Of a stretch of 64,000 nt of DNA, positions 17,553 to 26,122 are shown in pieces. The stretch's first letter is position 1. Every line of letters begins with the position of its first letter. The translations under genes were made by a program, and so were the position numbers. Location of the stretch: NCBI GenBank assembly GCA_028287305.1, contig JAQBPX010000002.1, positions 338,673 through 402,672 of the forward strand. The letters are read 5' to 3'. The notes beneath the pieces are model-generated. The model saw only the letters and a list, made by a program, of their open reading frames with translations. It made no database searches and had not been told where the DNA came from. Source of the stretch: Gemmatimonadota bacterium. GTDB lineage: Bacteria; Gemmatimonadota; Gemmatimonadetes; Gemmatimonadales; Gemmatimonadaceae.

Positions 17553-18494
17553 CTAACGATGCCCAATCTCCGGCGGCTCCCCGACCGGCGCCGAAGTCAG
17601 CGGCAACCCAGAGCCGCCGTTTGCACCGACGGGAACCGGCGAGGTAACGACGGCCCCCGCCCGCCCCGCGGAATCGTGCGCGCCCACCAGGTACTTCAAC
17701 GGATCCACCGCCGTCCCATTCACCAGCACCTCGAAGTGCAGGTGCGGACCCGTCGCGAGCCCAGTCGACCCCACCGTCGCAATCAGCGCCCCTGCCTCCA
17801 CCTGCTGCCCCGTGTGCACCCTGAGCACCCTGCAGTGCAGGTAGCGCGTCACCACGCCGTTGCCGTGGTCGATCTCCACCAGGTTACCCGTGCCGAACCG
17901 GCGCCCGGCAAACCGTACGCGCCCCGCCGCCGGCGTCACGATGCCGGTGCCACTCGGCGCCGACAGGTCCACTCCCTTGTGCGCCCGGAAGATTCCGAGG
18001 ATCGGATGGAAGCGTGATCCGCTGAATCGGCTGGTGATCGTGCCGAGCACCGGGAGCACCACGCCCTCGAACATCCGGCTCGAGAGCGGCGCGATGGGCG
18101 GCGTCAAGGCATTGGAGCCAAGTCGCCCCGCGAAGGGCCTTGGGCGAGAGACGAGGTGCGTCGTCACGGGCACGCGCCTGATGGGCGCCGGCGACGGAAC
18201 TGCACCCGCGTCCCCGCCTGCCACCGAGTCGCCCGCATCCGCCAGCGTCCGCACGCTGTCACTCAGCACGAGGATCGCCTGCTCTGCCGCCACCAGTTGC
18301 TGCTCCGTCGCACTCACCTCGGCCACGCGTTGCGCCCGCATCGAGAGCAGCGCGAGCGCGCCGAGCACGCAGAACGCGCCGGCCGCGCGCAGGTGCCGCG
18401 AGTGCACTCGCAGCGCGCGCGTCTTGCCTGCGGGATGCGGCGGGACGAGGAGGATCGTCCACCCGCGCGACTCGGGCGCCGAGGGTCGCGCCAT
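17553..18494 (-). CDS. Membrane-anchored M23-family peptidoglycan endopeptidase
   Basis: 313 residues: a cytoplasmic N-terminus, one transmembrane segment at about 37-51, a short coiled region, then a C-terminal LytM/M23 domain. Zinc ligands are visible as H172 and D176 in AHKGVDLSAP and H253 in GPHLHFEV, with the catalytic His251 in the same motif. It starts two bases after the bactofilin stop, so the two are co-translated. Bactofilin plus M23 endopeptidase is a recurring pair involved in local wall trimming and cell shape, and that role is inferred here. Confidence 0.9.
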   Translation of the reverse strand: MARPSAPESRGWTILLVPPHPAGKTRALRVHSRHLRAAGAFCVLGALALLSMRAQRVAEVSATEQQLVAAEQAILVLSDSVRTLADAGDSVAGGDAGAVPSPAPIRRVPVTTHLVSRPRPFAGRLGSNALTPPIAPLSSRMFEGVVLPVLGTITSRFSGSRFHPILGIFRAHKGVDLSAPSGTGIVTPAAGRVRFAGRRFGTGNLVEIDHGNGVVTRYLHCRVLRVHTGQQVEAGALIATVGSTGLATGPHLHFEVLVNGTAVDPLKYLVGAHDSAGRAGAVVTSPVPVGANGGSGLPLTSAPVGEPPEIGHR

Positions 18495-18496
18495 CG

Positions 18497-18934
18497 CTAT
18501 CCGAGCGGCTCCGCCGCGTAACTCGGCGCGAGACGCTGGCGTTGCGTGCCCGCGTCCAGCCGCTCGGCGCTTCCCTGCGGACGGATGGCGAGTCGCCCCT
18601 GCACCGCGCCGCCTTCCTGCACCAGGATCGCGGCGGAGTCGATGTCGCCCGCCACCACGCCGCTGGACTGCAGCTCCACGCGCTCCGTCGCCGAGATGTT
18701 GCCGTGCACGGTGCCGCCCACGATCACCTCGCGGGCGTTCACGTCGCCGACCACCGTGGCGCCGACGCCGATGATCACGGTGTCGGCCTGGTGGATGGTG
18801 CCCTGCAGCTGGCCATCGACGCGCAGCGTGCCCTCGGTGGTCACGTCACCATGCACGGTGAGGCGCGCGTCGAAGACGGAATACGCCGATGCGGGCGGCA
18901 CGGTGGCGGAGGAGCTGCGCTGGAACAGGGACAT
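18497..18934 (-). CDS. Bactofilin (polymer-forming cytoskeletal protein)
   Basis: 145 residues. The central right-handed beta-helix (about 20-115) is made of short hydrophobic-Gly-Asp rungs such as LTVHGDVTTEGTLRVDGQLQGTI and VGDVNAREVIVGGTVHGNI, the signature of bactofilins. N- and C-terminal tails are flexible. The ATG at 18934 is used because the bactofilin core and a typical short N-terminal tail begin there. It is the first gene of a two-gene unit with the M23 peptidase. Confidence 0.9.
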   Translation of the reverse strand: MSLFQRSSSATVPPASAYSVFDARLTVHGDVTTEGTLRVDGQLQGTIHQADTVIIGVGATVVGDVNAREVIVGGTVHGNISATERVELQSSGVVAGDIDSAAILVQEGGAVQGRLAIRPQGSAERLDAGTQRQRLAPSYAAEPLG

Positions 18935-19156
18935 CGTCAGCGGGGGGCTGCGGAAAAAGTGCTGCGCCCGGGTGCGGGAGGGATCAGGAACATTAGATAT
19001 CCCCCGCCGGTGCGCCAGACCGTGACGGGGGCCACGGATCAATCGTGCCATGCGGGTGCCCGAAGATGACCGAAAGAGGCGAAAAACGCCTGATCCGCAC
19101 ACTTTGGGGCCGCCGCGCACGAGGCGCGGCGCCGACCCTTACAGGACGGATCGAGC

Positions 19157-20413
19157 ATGAGTGAAGCAACGCTTCCAGCCACCGCCCCCGCGTTTGGCGC
19201 GTACGAGCCCCCGCGCGCCGCGCGCCGCCTCGAGAGCATAGACATGCTGCGTGGCATCGTGATGGTCGTGATGCTGCTCGACCACACGCGCGACTTCGTT
19301 CACATCGCAGCACTTGGTGATCCCACGAACCTCACCACCACCAGCTGGGCGCTCTTCCTCACGCGATGGGTGACGCACTTCTGCGCGCCGGCCTTCGTGT
19401 TCCTCAGTGGTGTCTCGATACAGCTCCAGGAGCAGCGCGGCAAGCCGAAGTCCGTGCTCTCCAGGTTCCTGATCACTCGCGGACTCTGGCTGATATTCCT
19501 GGAAATAGTGGTCATCCGGGCGCTGGCGGCATGGACGCTGGATCCGGTGGCGGTGATCCAGGTCATCGGGGCAATCGGCTTCTCGATGGTGGTGATGGCC
19601 GGCGCGATCAGGCTGCCGTGGAAAGTGGTCGGAGCCGTTGGCGCCACGATCGTACTGGGACACAACGCGCTGGATCGCATGCACGTGAACGTGTGGCACG
19701 GACCGCCGGCGCCCGTTCCCGGAGTGGCGGACCAGCTCATGACGTTCGTGCACGTGCAGGGCGTCATCACGCCCTTCGGCTTCCCGGCGCCCGTGATCTT
19801 CGTGATGTACCCCGTGCTTGCGTGGATCGGCGTCATGATGCTCGGCTATGCAGCGGGACAGCTCTGGACGCTCGACTCACCGCGCCGGCGCACGCTGCTG
19901 CTGCAGCTTGGCGGGGCGGTCACCGCCGGATTCATCGCCCTGCGCGCAACGAATGTCTACGGCGACGCATCACACTGGGCGGTGCAGCGCACGGCGGTAT
20001 TCACGGCGCTCTCGTTCATCAACACGAGCAAGTATCCGCCGTCGCTCCTCTACCTGATGATGACGCTCGGCCCCGCCCTGCTGTTCATGGGACTGATGGA
20101 GGGACGTGCGGTGCCGGACCGGCTGCGCGCCTTCTCGGTGTACGGAAAGGTTCCGCTCTTCTTCTACCTGCTGCAGTGGCTGTATGCGCACGCCACGGGG
20201 CTCGTGCTCGACCTTGCGTTCGGCCGTTCGACTCGACTGACCCTCGGCTCCTTCCTCGATACCTCGGCAGCCCCCGCGTCACCACCGTTGGGCTTCCGCC
20301 TCTGGGTGGTGTACCTGGTGTGGATCACCGGCGCGCTCCTGCTCTATCCGCTCTGCCGGTGGTACGCAGGAGTGAAGGCGCGACGCACCGACTGGTGGCT
20401 CAGCTACCTCTAG
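19157..20413 (+). CDS. DUF1624/heparan-N-acetyltransferase-like multispanning membrane protein
   Basis: 418-residue integral membrane protein with about ten hydrophobic segments. It opens with RLESIDMLRGIVMVVMLLDHTRDF, the characteristic first helix of DUF1624 and related acyltransferase-like proteins (invariant D and R before the helix and His-Thr-Arg after it). Transfer of an acyl group across the membrane is possible from family resemblance, but the substrate is unknown. Its TAG stop shares a CTAG with the stop of the convergent LigD-type gene. Confidence 0.8.
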   Translation: MSEATLPATAPAFGAYEPPRAARRLESIDMLRGIVMVVMLLDHTRDFVHIAALGDPTNLTTTSWALFLTRWVTHFCAPAFVFLSGVSIQLQEQRGKPKSVLSRFLITRGLWLIFLEIVVIRALAAWTLDPVAVIQVIGAIGFSMVVMAGAIRLPWKVVGAVGATIVLGHNALDRMHVNVWHGPPAPVPGVADQLMTFVHVQGVITPFGFPAPVIFVMYPVLAWIGVMMLGYAAGQLWTLDSPRRRTLLLQLGGAVTAGFIALRATNVYGDASHWAVQRTAVFTALSFINTSKYPPSLLYLMMTLGPALLFMGLMEGRAVPDRLRAFSVYGKVPLFFYLLQWLYAHATGLVLDLAFGRSTRLTLGSFLDTSAAPASPPLGFRLWVVYLVWITGALLLYPLCRWYAGVKARRTDWWLSYL

Positions 20414-21393
20414 CCGTCCTGGTCGGCGTCGGCCATCCTGAGCGCCTTTGCAATCGAACGCGGCTTCGCGATCGCGGCCTTCCAGAGGTCACCCACCTCC
20501 GCTACGCGATCGGGCACCGTGACGATCGTGAAGTCGCGCGGGTCGAGGTCGGGCAGCAGCTCGTCCCACGCGAGTGGCGTGGACACCGTGGCGCCCGGCT
20601 TCTCGCGCACGCTGTACGCGCACGCCACCGTCTTGCCGCGCGCATTCTGCAGGTAGTCCACGTACACGGTCCCTTTCGGGCGCTTCTTGATCGAGCGCTC
20701 GATGGTCGCGATCGCGGGGTGATGGCCGGCCACGCGGCGCGCAATCACCTCGGCCAGCTGCGCGGCGTCGCCCCATGTGGTCTCACCGGGCAGCGGCACG
20801 AAGATGTGCAGGCCGCGCGATCCCGACGTCTTCAGTGCGCCCTTGAGCTTGAGCGAGGCGAGCACTTCGCCCACTGCATCCGCCACCTCCACCACGCGCG
20901 TGAACTTCACCCCCTCACCCGGGTCGAGGTCGAGCACCAGGGCATCCGGATGCTCCAGTGAGTCGGCGCGCGACAGCCAGGGATGCACCGCGATGGTCCC
21001 CAGCTGCACGGTGTAGAGGAAGGTGAAGAGGTCGCGAGCCACGTAGCGCGGGCCGCTCTGCTCCGCGCTGATGGTCTCGATGTGGACGCCGTCCACCTTC
21101 GTCGTCGCCTTCTGCTGGTAGAAGCTCGGTCCCGTGATGCCCCCGGGAAATCGCTTCAGCGCGAGCGGACGATCGGCGATGACCGGGAAGATCACCGGCG
21201 CCACCTGCACGTAGTAGCGCAGCAGGTCGCCCTTTGTGTAGCGCTCCTTCGGGAAGTATGTCTTGCCCAGCGAGCTCACCGGCAGCTCGCGTCCATCGGC
21301 GAATTGCAGCGTGCCATCGCCGTTCCCCTCCTCGATCTCCTCGAGTTGTGAGAGGAGTGACGTCACCTCCCGCTTCGTGATCCGTGATGCCAT
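20410..21393 (-). CDS. LigD-type polymerase/primase domain protein
   Basis: 327 residues forming a stand-alone archaeo-eukaryotic primase-like polymerase domain of the kind fused to DNA ligase D in non-homologous end joining. Catalytic aspartates are visible in VLDLDPGEG (about D155 and D157), with the nucleotide-binding stretch TSGSRGLHIFVPL near 187-199 and the fold segment SFYQQKA. There is no ligase or 3'-phosphoesterase domain and no Ku gene in the window. The upstream frame is open, but the family starts at ATG 21393. Confidence 0.87.
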   Translation of the reverse strand: MASRITKREVTSLLSQLEEIEEGNGDGTLQFADGRELPVSSLGKTYFPKERYTKGDLLRYYVQVAPVIFPVIADRPLALKRFPGGITGPSFYQQKATTKVDGVHIETISAEQSGPRYVARDLFTFLYTVQLGTIAVHPWLSRADSLEHPDALVLDLDPGEGVKFTRVVEVADAVGEVLASLKLKGALKTSGSRGLHIFVPLPGETTWGDAAQLAEVIARRVAGHHPAIATIERSIKKRPKGTVYVDYLQNARGKTVACAYSVREKPGATVSTPLAWDELLPDLDPRDFTIVTVPDRVAEVGDLWKAAIAKPRSIAKALRMADADQDG

Positions 21394-21486
21394 GCGAGCT
21401 CCGTGAAATGGCGTTGCCGCGGGGGATGCGCGAACCATGCCGCCGCCCGAGATTATCGTGACGGCCCACTTCCCACAATTCCCGCC

Positions 21487-23076
21487 ATGCGCCCGCTGAT
21501 CGTCGTTGCCGCCGCCCTGCTGCTCACCCCGCCCGCGCATGCGCAGGCCGCGCCGCCCGCGATGGACATCGCCTATCGCGTGTCGCTCGCCGACCCGGCG
21601 ATGCACCTCTACGACGTCACCATCGACCTCGCGCGCCTCAGTGGCGGCAGCGTCGACCTGCAGATGCCGGTCTGGTCGCCGGGCCGCTATGCGCGCGCCG
21701 ACTTCGCGCGCAACGTGCAGGAGGTTTCGGTCACCGGCGCGAAGGGCGACACGCTTGCCGCCGAGAAGCTCAACGGTTCGCTCTGGCGTGTTGCGCTCGG
21801 CAGGCAGAAGGCGGCGCGCGTGCACTATCGTGTCTTCGCGAACGCCCCCATGTCCGGCACCTTCTCGGTGCTCGACACCAATCACGCCAACTGGAACGGC
21901 CCCTCGCTGTTCATGTACGTGGTGGGGCACAAGCAGGATGCGGTCACGCTTCACGTCGACGCGCCCCCCGCCGCGCTGCTCATGAATGGCGACGCGAGCC
22001 TCACGTCGCAGCGCGACTTCCGCTTCGAGAACTATGACCGCCTGGTGGACACGCCCACCGAGGTGGCGGGCAACCTCCTGCTCGACAGCACGCGCGTCGA
22101 CGGCCGCACCTATCGCGTGATGGTCCACCACAACGGCCCCGTGCCCGAGGGTGGCTTCGCGAAGTTCGTGCGTGACGTCGGCAAGCTCGTGAAGTACGAG
22201 AACAGTGTCTTCGACGCGCCTCCCCTGACGCGCTACACCTTCCTCGTGCACCTCGGCTTCCCCGGCGGCGACGGCATGGAGCACTTGTTCTCCACCCAGG
22301 TGCAGACGCCGCAGAAGTGGGCCGACACCAACGGCGTGATGCCCGCCACCGACATCGTGGCTCACGAGTACTTCCACGTGTGGAACGTGAAGCGCGTGCG
22401 CCCCGCGGCGCTCGGCCCCTTCGATTACACGGTGGAGCAGTACCAGCCCTCCCTCTGGGTGGCCGAGGGATGGACGCAGTACTACGGCACGGTGGCCATG
22501 CATCGTGCCGGCATCACCGACGAGGCCGAGATGCTCGCGTCGGTCGCAGGCATCGCGCGCGCGAACCTCACGGCGCCCGGTCGCAAGCTGGCCTCGGCGC
22601 GCATGGCGAGCTTTCATGCGCCCTTCTGGGACGGCGCCGCGCAATCGCAGCCGACGAACCGCGGTAACGTCTGGATCTCGTACTACACCAAGGGCGCGGG
22701 ACTCGCGCTCTACCTGGACTTGATGGTGCGTTCGAAGACGAACGACAGGAAGTCACTCGACGACGTGTTCCGCGCGCTCCGCAAGCGCTCGTGGGAGCAG
22801 CGCAGCGCGTCGTACTACCTGCAGGGCCGTGGCTACACCGAGCGCGACGTCGAACTCGCCGTGCAGGACGTGACCGGCGAGGACATGCACGGCTGGTTCG
22901 ACACGCACGTGGGCGGCACGGTGGATCCGGACTTCGACGCCGCCCTCGCGGGCGCCGGACTCAAGCTCGTTCGCGGAGACCAGCGCTGGTCGATCGAGCC
23001 CCTTCCGGAGGCGACGGAGGCGCAGCGTCGCGTGAGGGCTGGGTGGCTGTCCGGCTCGCACTCCCCGCCAGGGTGA
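21487..23076 (+). CDS. Exported M61-family metallopeptidase, C-terminally short
   Basis: 529 residues with signal peptide (about 1-20, LTPPAHAQ). The beta-sandwich N-domain of M61 glycyl aminopeptidases spans to about 200. The zinc motif HEYFH is at 293-297 (AHEYFHVWNVKRVRP), with the third ligand in AEGWTQYY (about E327). The helical domain runs to VGGTVDPDFDAALAGAGLKL, after which most family members have a PDZ domain of about 100 residues; here only about 35 unrelated-looking residues follow. The last 116 bases are antisense to the end of the EamA gene. Confidence 0.85.
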   Translation: MRPLIVVAAALLLTPPAHAQAAPPAMDIAYRVSLADPAMHLYDVTIDLARLSGGSVDLQMPVWSPGRYARADFARNVQEVSVTGAKGDTLAAEKLNGSLWRVALGRQKAARVHYRVFANAPMSGTFSVLDTNHANWNGPSLFMYVVGHKQDAVTLHVDAPPAALLMNGDASLTSQRDFRFENYDRLVDTPTEVAGNLLLDSTRVDGRTYRVMVHHNGPVPEGGFAKFVRDVGKLVKYENSVFDAPPLTRYTFLVHLGFPGGDGMEHLFSTQVQTPQKWADTNGVMPATDIVAHEYFHVWNVKRVRPAALGPFDYTVEQYQPSLWVAEGWTQYYGTVAMHRAGITDEAEMLASVAGIARANLTAPGRKLASARMASFHAPFWDGAAQSQPTNRGNVWISYYTKGAGLALYLDLMVRSKTNDRKSLDDVFRALRKRSWEQRSASYYLQGRGYTERDVELAVQDVTGEDMHGWFDTHVGGTVDPDFDAALAGAGLKLVRGDQRWSIEPLPEATEAQRRVRAGWLSGSHSPPG

Positions 23077-23968
23077 TCGTCGCCACGCCCACGAGGATGA
23101 CCGCCGCGGCCACGAGCGTGCGCGCGGTGATCGGCTCGTGCGCGAACAGCCAGCCGAGCAGCACGGCGACCACGGGGTTCACGTATGCATACGTCGAGAC
23201 CCGCGCGGCCGTGGTGGCCCCGAGCAGGTACACGTAGGCGGTGTATCCCACCAGTGAGCCGAACACCACAAGGTAGGCGTAGCTGAGCAGCGACCGCAGC
23301 GAGATCGCCGCCAGGTTCACCTGCGCCGCCTCGCCGCTCACGAGTCCCGCAATCACGAGCGCGGCCCCGCCACAGAGCATCTGGATGGCCGTGGCGAGCA
23401 GCGGTGACGACGGGCGCTCGCTCTGCCGCGCCACGATCGAGCCGATCGCCCACGAGAGTGACCCGACCACGAGCACACCCGCGCCGCCCAGGTCGATGCC
23501 GCCACCGTGGCCGGCCAGCGCCGCAGGGCCCACGAGGATAAGCAGTCCTCCCAGGCCGATCGCGATGCCGACGCCGGTGAGCAGCCGGGGACGCACCCCT
23601 CCCGGTCGCAGCCAGTCCACCAGCACCATCCAGAGCGGCACCATCGCCACCAGCAGGGACGTGATGCCGCTCGCGACGCGCTGCTCGGCCCACACCACCG
23701 CCCCGTTCCCGCCGAGCAGGAGCAGCGGGCCCGTGATCATCGCGGTGCGCCACGCACCGCGAGTGGGCGCCGGGGTCCCGCGTATGCGCACCCAGCCGTA
23801 CAAAAGCGCGCCTGCCAGTGCGAACCGGGTGCCCGCCATCAGCCACGGCGGCATCGTCTCGATCGCGTATTTTATGAACAGGTACGTGGAGCCCCAGATC
23901 ACGTACACGGCCGCGAAGGCGGCGATCACCGTGGCTCGATTGTGTGGGCGCTGTTCGGACTTGGTCAC
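22961..23968 (-). CDS. EamA/DMT-family transporter
   Basis: 335-residue inner-membrane exporter of the drug/metabolite transporter superfamily: ten hydrophobic helices in two EamA repeats. The first opens with FAAVYVIWGSTYLFIKYAIETMPPW, the typical EamA start, and the second with LSWAIGSIVARQSERP. The substrate is unknown (amino acids or metabolites are usual). The 35-residue polar tail after the last helix is encoded in the region that overlaps the M61 gene on the opposite strand and may not be conserved. It is divergent from cysK with a 14-base gap. Confidence 0.9.
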   Translation of the reverse strand: MTKSEQRPHNRATVIAAFAAVYVIWGSTYLFIKYAIETMPPWLMAGTRFALAGALLYGWVRIRGTPAPTRGAWRTAMITGPLLLLGGNGAVVWAEQRVASGITSLLVAMVPLWMVLVDWLRPGGVRPRLLTGVGIAIGLGGLLILVGPAALAGHGGGIDLGGAGVLVVGSLSWAIGSIVARQSERPSSPLLATAIQMLCGGAALVIAGLVSGEAAQVNLAAISLRSLLSYAYLVVFGSLVGYTAYVYLLGATTAARVSTYAYVNPVVAVLLGWLFAHEPITARTLVAAAVILVGVATITLAGSASRTATQPSRDAAPPSPPEGARSTSAGLRERA

Positions 23969-23982
23969 CCGGGAAAGATATC

Positions 23983-24945
23983 ATGAAGATTCATGAGAAC
24001 GTCGCGTCCACTGTCGGCAACACGCCGCTCATCCAGCTGAACCGCATGACGCAGGGCCTCGGGGCTCGCGTCGCGATCAAGCACGAGGGATTCAACCCGT
24101 TCAACTCGGTCAAGGACCGCATCGGCGCGGCAATGATCGATGACGCGATCACGCGCGGCGCGCTGACGCCGGGGATGATCATCGTGGAGCCCACGAGCGG
24201 GAACACGGGCATCGGCATCGCCTACGCGGCGGTGGCGAAGGGCTATCGCTGCATCTTCGTGATGCCCGAGACCATGACCGTGGAGCGACGCCACCTCCTC
24301 CGCGCGCTCGGCTGCCGGGTGGTGCTCACCGAGGGCCCCAAGGGAATGAAGGGCGCCATTGCGAAGGCGGAGGAAGTGCTCGCCACGCTCGGCGCTCGCG
24401 GATGGATGCCGCGGCAGTTCGACAACCCCGCGAATCCCGCCATTCACTATCACACCACGGGTCCCGAGATCTGGAAGGACACCGATGGCGGCGTCGACAT
24501 CTTCGTCTCCGGTGTGGGCACTGGCGGCACCATCACCGGCACGGGACGCTTCCTGCGCGAGCAGAAGCCCGGGCTCACGATCGTGGCCGTGGAGCCGAAC
24601 GAGAGCCCCGTGCTGTCGGGCGGCGCGCCGTCGCCGCACAAGCAGCAGGGCATTGGCGCGGGGTTCATCCCCGGCAACCTCGACACGAAGATCTACGACG
24701 AGGTCATCCGGGTCACGAATGAGGACGCGATCGCGACCGCGCGCCGGCTCGCGCGCGAGGAGGCGATCTTCGCGGGGATCTCGTCGGGATCGATCACCTG
24801 GGCCGCGCTGCAGCTCGCCGCGCGCCCGGAGAACAAGGGCAAGCTGATCGTGTCGATCGTCTGCGACTTCGGTGAGCGCTACCTCTCCAATCCCGTCTAC
24901 GCCGAAGTGGCGGAGCCGACCGACGAGGAGCTGGGACTCTCCTAG
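23983..24945 (+). CDS. cysK: Cysteine synthase A (O-acetylserine sulfhydrylase)
   Basis: PLP enzyme that makes cysteine from O-acetylserine and sulfide. The product is 320 residues. K44 in NPFNSVKDR is the Schiff-base lysine, TSGNTG binds the substrate carboxylate, and [10 protein letters not shown] binds the PLP phosphate. ATG 23983 is preceded by GGGAAAG about seven bases upstream, a fair ribosome-binding site, which decides this start over an upstream in-frame ATG. Its TAG stop shares a CTAG with the convergent reductase gene. Confidence 0.94.
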   Translation: MKIHENVASTVGNTPLIQLNRMTQGLGARVAIKHEGFNPFNSVKDRIGAAMIDDAITRGALTPGMIIVEPTSGNTGIGIAYAAVAKGYRCIFVMPETMTVERRHLLRALGCRVVLTEGPKGMKGAIAKAEEVLATLGARGWMPRQFDNPANPAIHYHTTGPEIWKDTDGGVDIFVSGVGTGGTITGTGRFLREQKPGLTIVAVEPNESPVLSGGAPSPHKQQGIGAGFIPGNLDTKIYDEVIRVTNEDAIATARRLAREEAIFAGISSGSITWAALQLAARPENKGKLIVSIVCDFGERYLSNPVYAEVAEPTDEELGLS

Positions 24946-25922
24946 CGGTTCACCAGGCTCATGTCCGGATAGCGATCGCCGGCCGTCGCGCCCTTCGGTG
25001 CGATGGCATCGAGCTCCTGCAGCTCGGCGTCGCTGAGCTCGATGTCGGCGGCTGCCGCGTTCTCCTCGAGCCGGGAGCGCGACTTGGTCCCCGGGATCGG
25101 GACGATGTCGTCGCCCTGCTCCATGACCCAGGCGAGTGCGAGCTGCGCGGGCGTCGCCTGCTTCTCGGCGGCCATCTGCTCGATGCGCTTCACCAGGTCG
25201 AGGTTTTTCTGGAAGTTCTCCCCCTGGAAGCGCGCACTTCGGCTGCGGTAGTCATCCGCAGAAAAGTCGGATGGCGTCTGGAAGCGCCCGGTGAGGAACC
25301 CGCGGCCCAGCGGACTGTACGCCACGAAGCCGATGCCGAGCTCGCGCACCGTGGACAGGATCCCGTCCTCGGGGTCGCGCGTCCACAGTGAGTACTCGGT
25401 CTGGAGCGCGGAGATGGGGTGGACCGCGTGTGCCCTGCGAATGGTGGCCGCTCCCGCCTCGGAAAGGCCGAGATATTTCACCTTGCCGGCGGTCACGAGC
25501 TCCTTCATGGCGCCCACCGTGTCCTCGATCGGCACCGTGTTGTCCATGCGATGCTGGTAGTAGAGGTCGATGACGTCCACGTTCAGGCGCTTGAGGCTGG
25601 CCTCGCACGCTGACCGTACGTACTCGGGTCGCCCGTTCACTCCCAGGAACTCGCCCTTGTCCCCGCGCATGTTGCCGAACTTCGTGGCGAGTTGCACCTC
25701 ACCGCGCCGGTTCCGGATGGCCTTGCCGACCAGCTCCTCGTTCTTGAACGGACCGTACATGTCGGCCGTATCCAGGAAGGTGATGCCGACGTCGAGGGCT
25801 CGGTGGATCGTCTCGATGGACTCGGCGTCGTTGGTGGCGCCGTAGAACTCGGACATGCCCATGCAGCCGAGGCCCATGCGAGAGACGGTCAGGCCCTGCG
25901 AGCCGAGGGGGACGGTGCGCAT
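24942..25922 (-). CDS. Aldo/keto reductase
   Basis: NADPH-dependent (beta/alpha)8 oxidoreductase of 326 residues. Catalytic residues of the superfamily are visible: D in LDTADMYGP followed by Tyr, Lys in ATKFGN, and His in DLYYQHRMD. The coenzyme phosphate-binding stretch is [13 protein letters not shown]. It resembles the AKR13/YakC-like group ([16 protein letters not shown]), but the substrate is unknown. The ATG at 25922 is used because the family begins [10 protein letters not shown]; a longer open frame exists upstream. Confidence 0.9.
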   Translation of the reverse strand: MRTVPLGSQGLTVSRMGLGCMGMSEFYGATNDAESIETIHRALDVGITFLDTADMYGPFKNEELVGKAIRNRRGEVQLATKFGNMRGDKGEFLGVNGRPEYVRSACEASLKRLNVDVIDLYYQHRMDNTVPIEDTVGAMKELVTAGKVKYLGLSEAGAATIRRAHAVHPISALQTEYSLWTRDPEDGILSTVRELGIGFVAYSPLGRGFLTGRFQTPSDFSADDYRSRSARFQGENFQKNLDLVKRIEQMAAEKQATPAQLALAWVMEQGDDIVPIPGTKSRSRLEENAAAADIELSDAELQELDAIAPKGATAGDRYPDMSLVNR

Positions 25923-25992
25923 TCTGTTTCCGGAAAAAGGGGTGTGCGTTGGGGATGCGAGTTTCGCGCCGGGCTGCAACTGCTGAACAGCT

Positions 25993-26068
25993 TGAACAGG
26001 ACGACGGCGGACAACTTTGGACCAACGCTCCGCCCCTGTCCAGTGGTTCTCCGGCGTGGTCCTGTTCT
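25993..26068. repeat. Palindromic intergenic element, copy 2
   Basis: Arms TGAACAGGACGACGGCGGA (25993-26011) and 26050-26068 are complementary at 16 of 19 positions. The same element with perfect arms occurs at 10508-10604. Here the spacer is shorter (38 bases). It lies between the divergent aldo/keto reductase and TonB receptor genes, so it may sit in a 5' leader. Confidence 0.75.
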
Positions 26069-26122
26069 GCTTTTGTTGTGCCGGTGCGAAGTGCCAAACA
26101 ATGTGCGATGTTACCGGACCTC

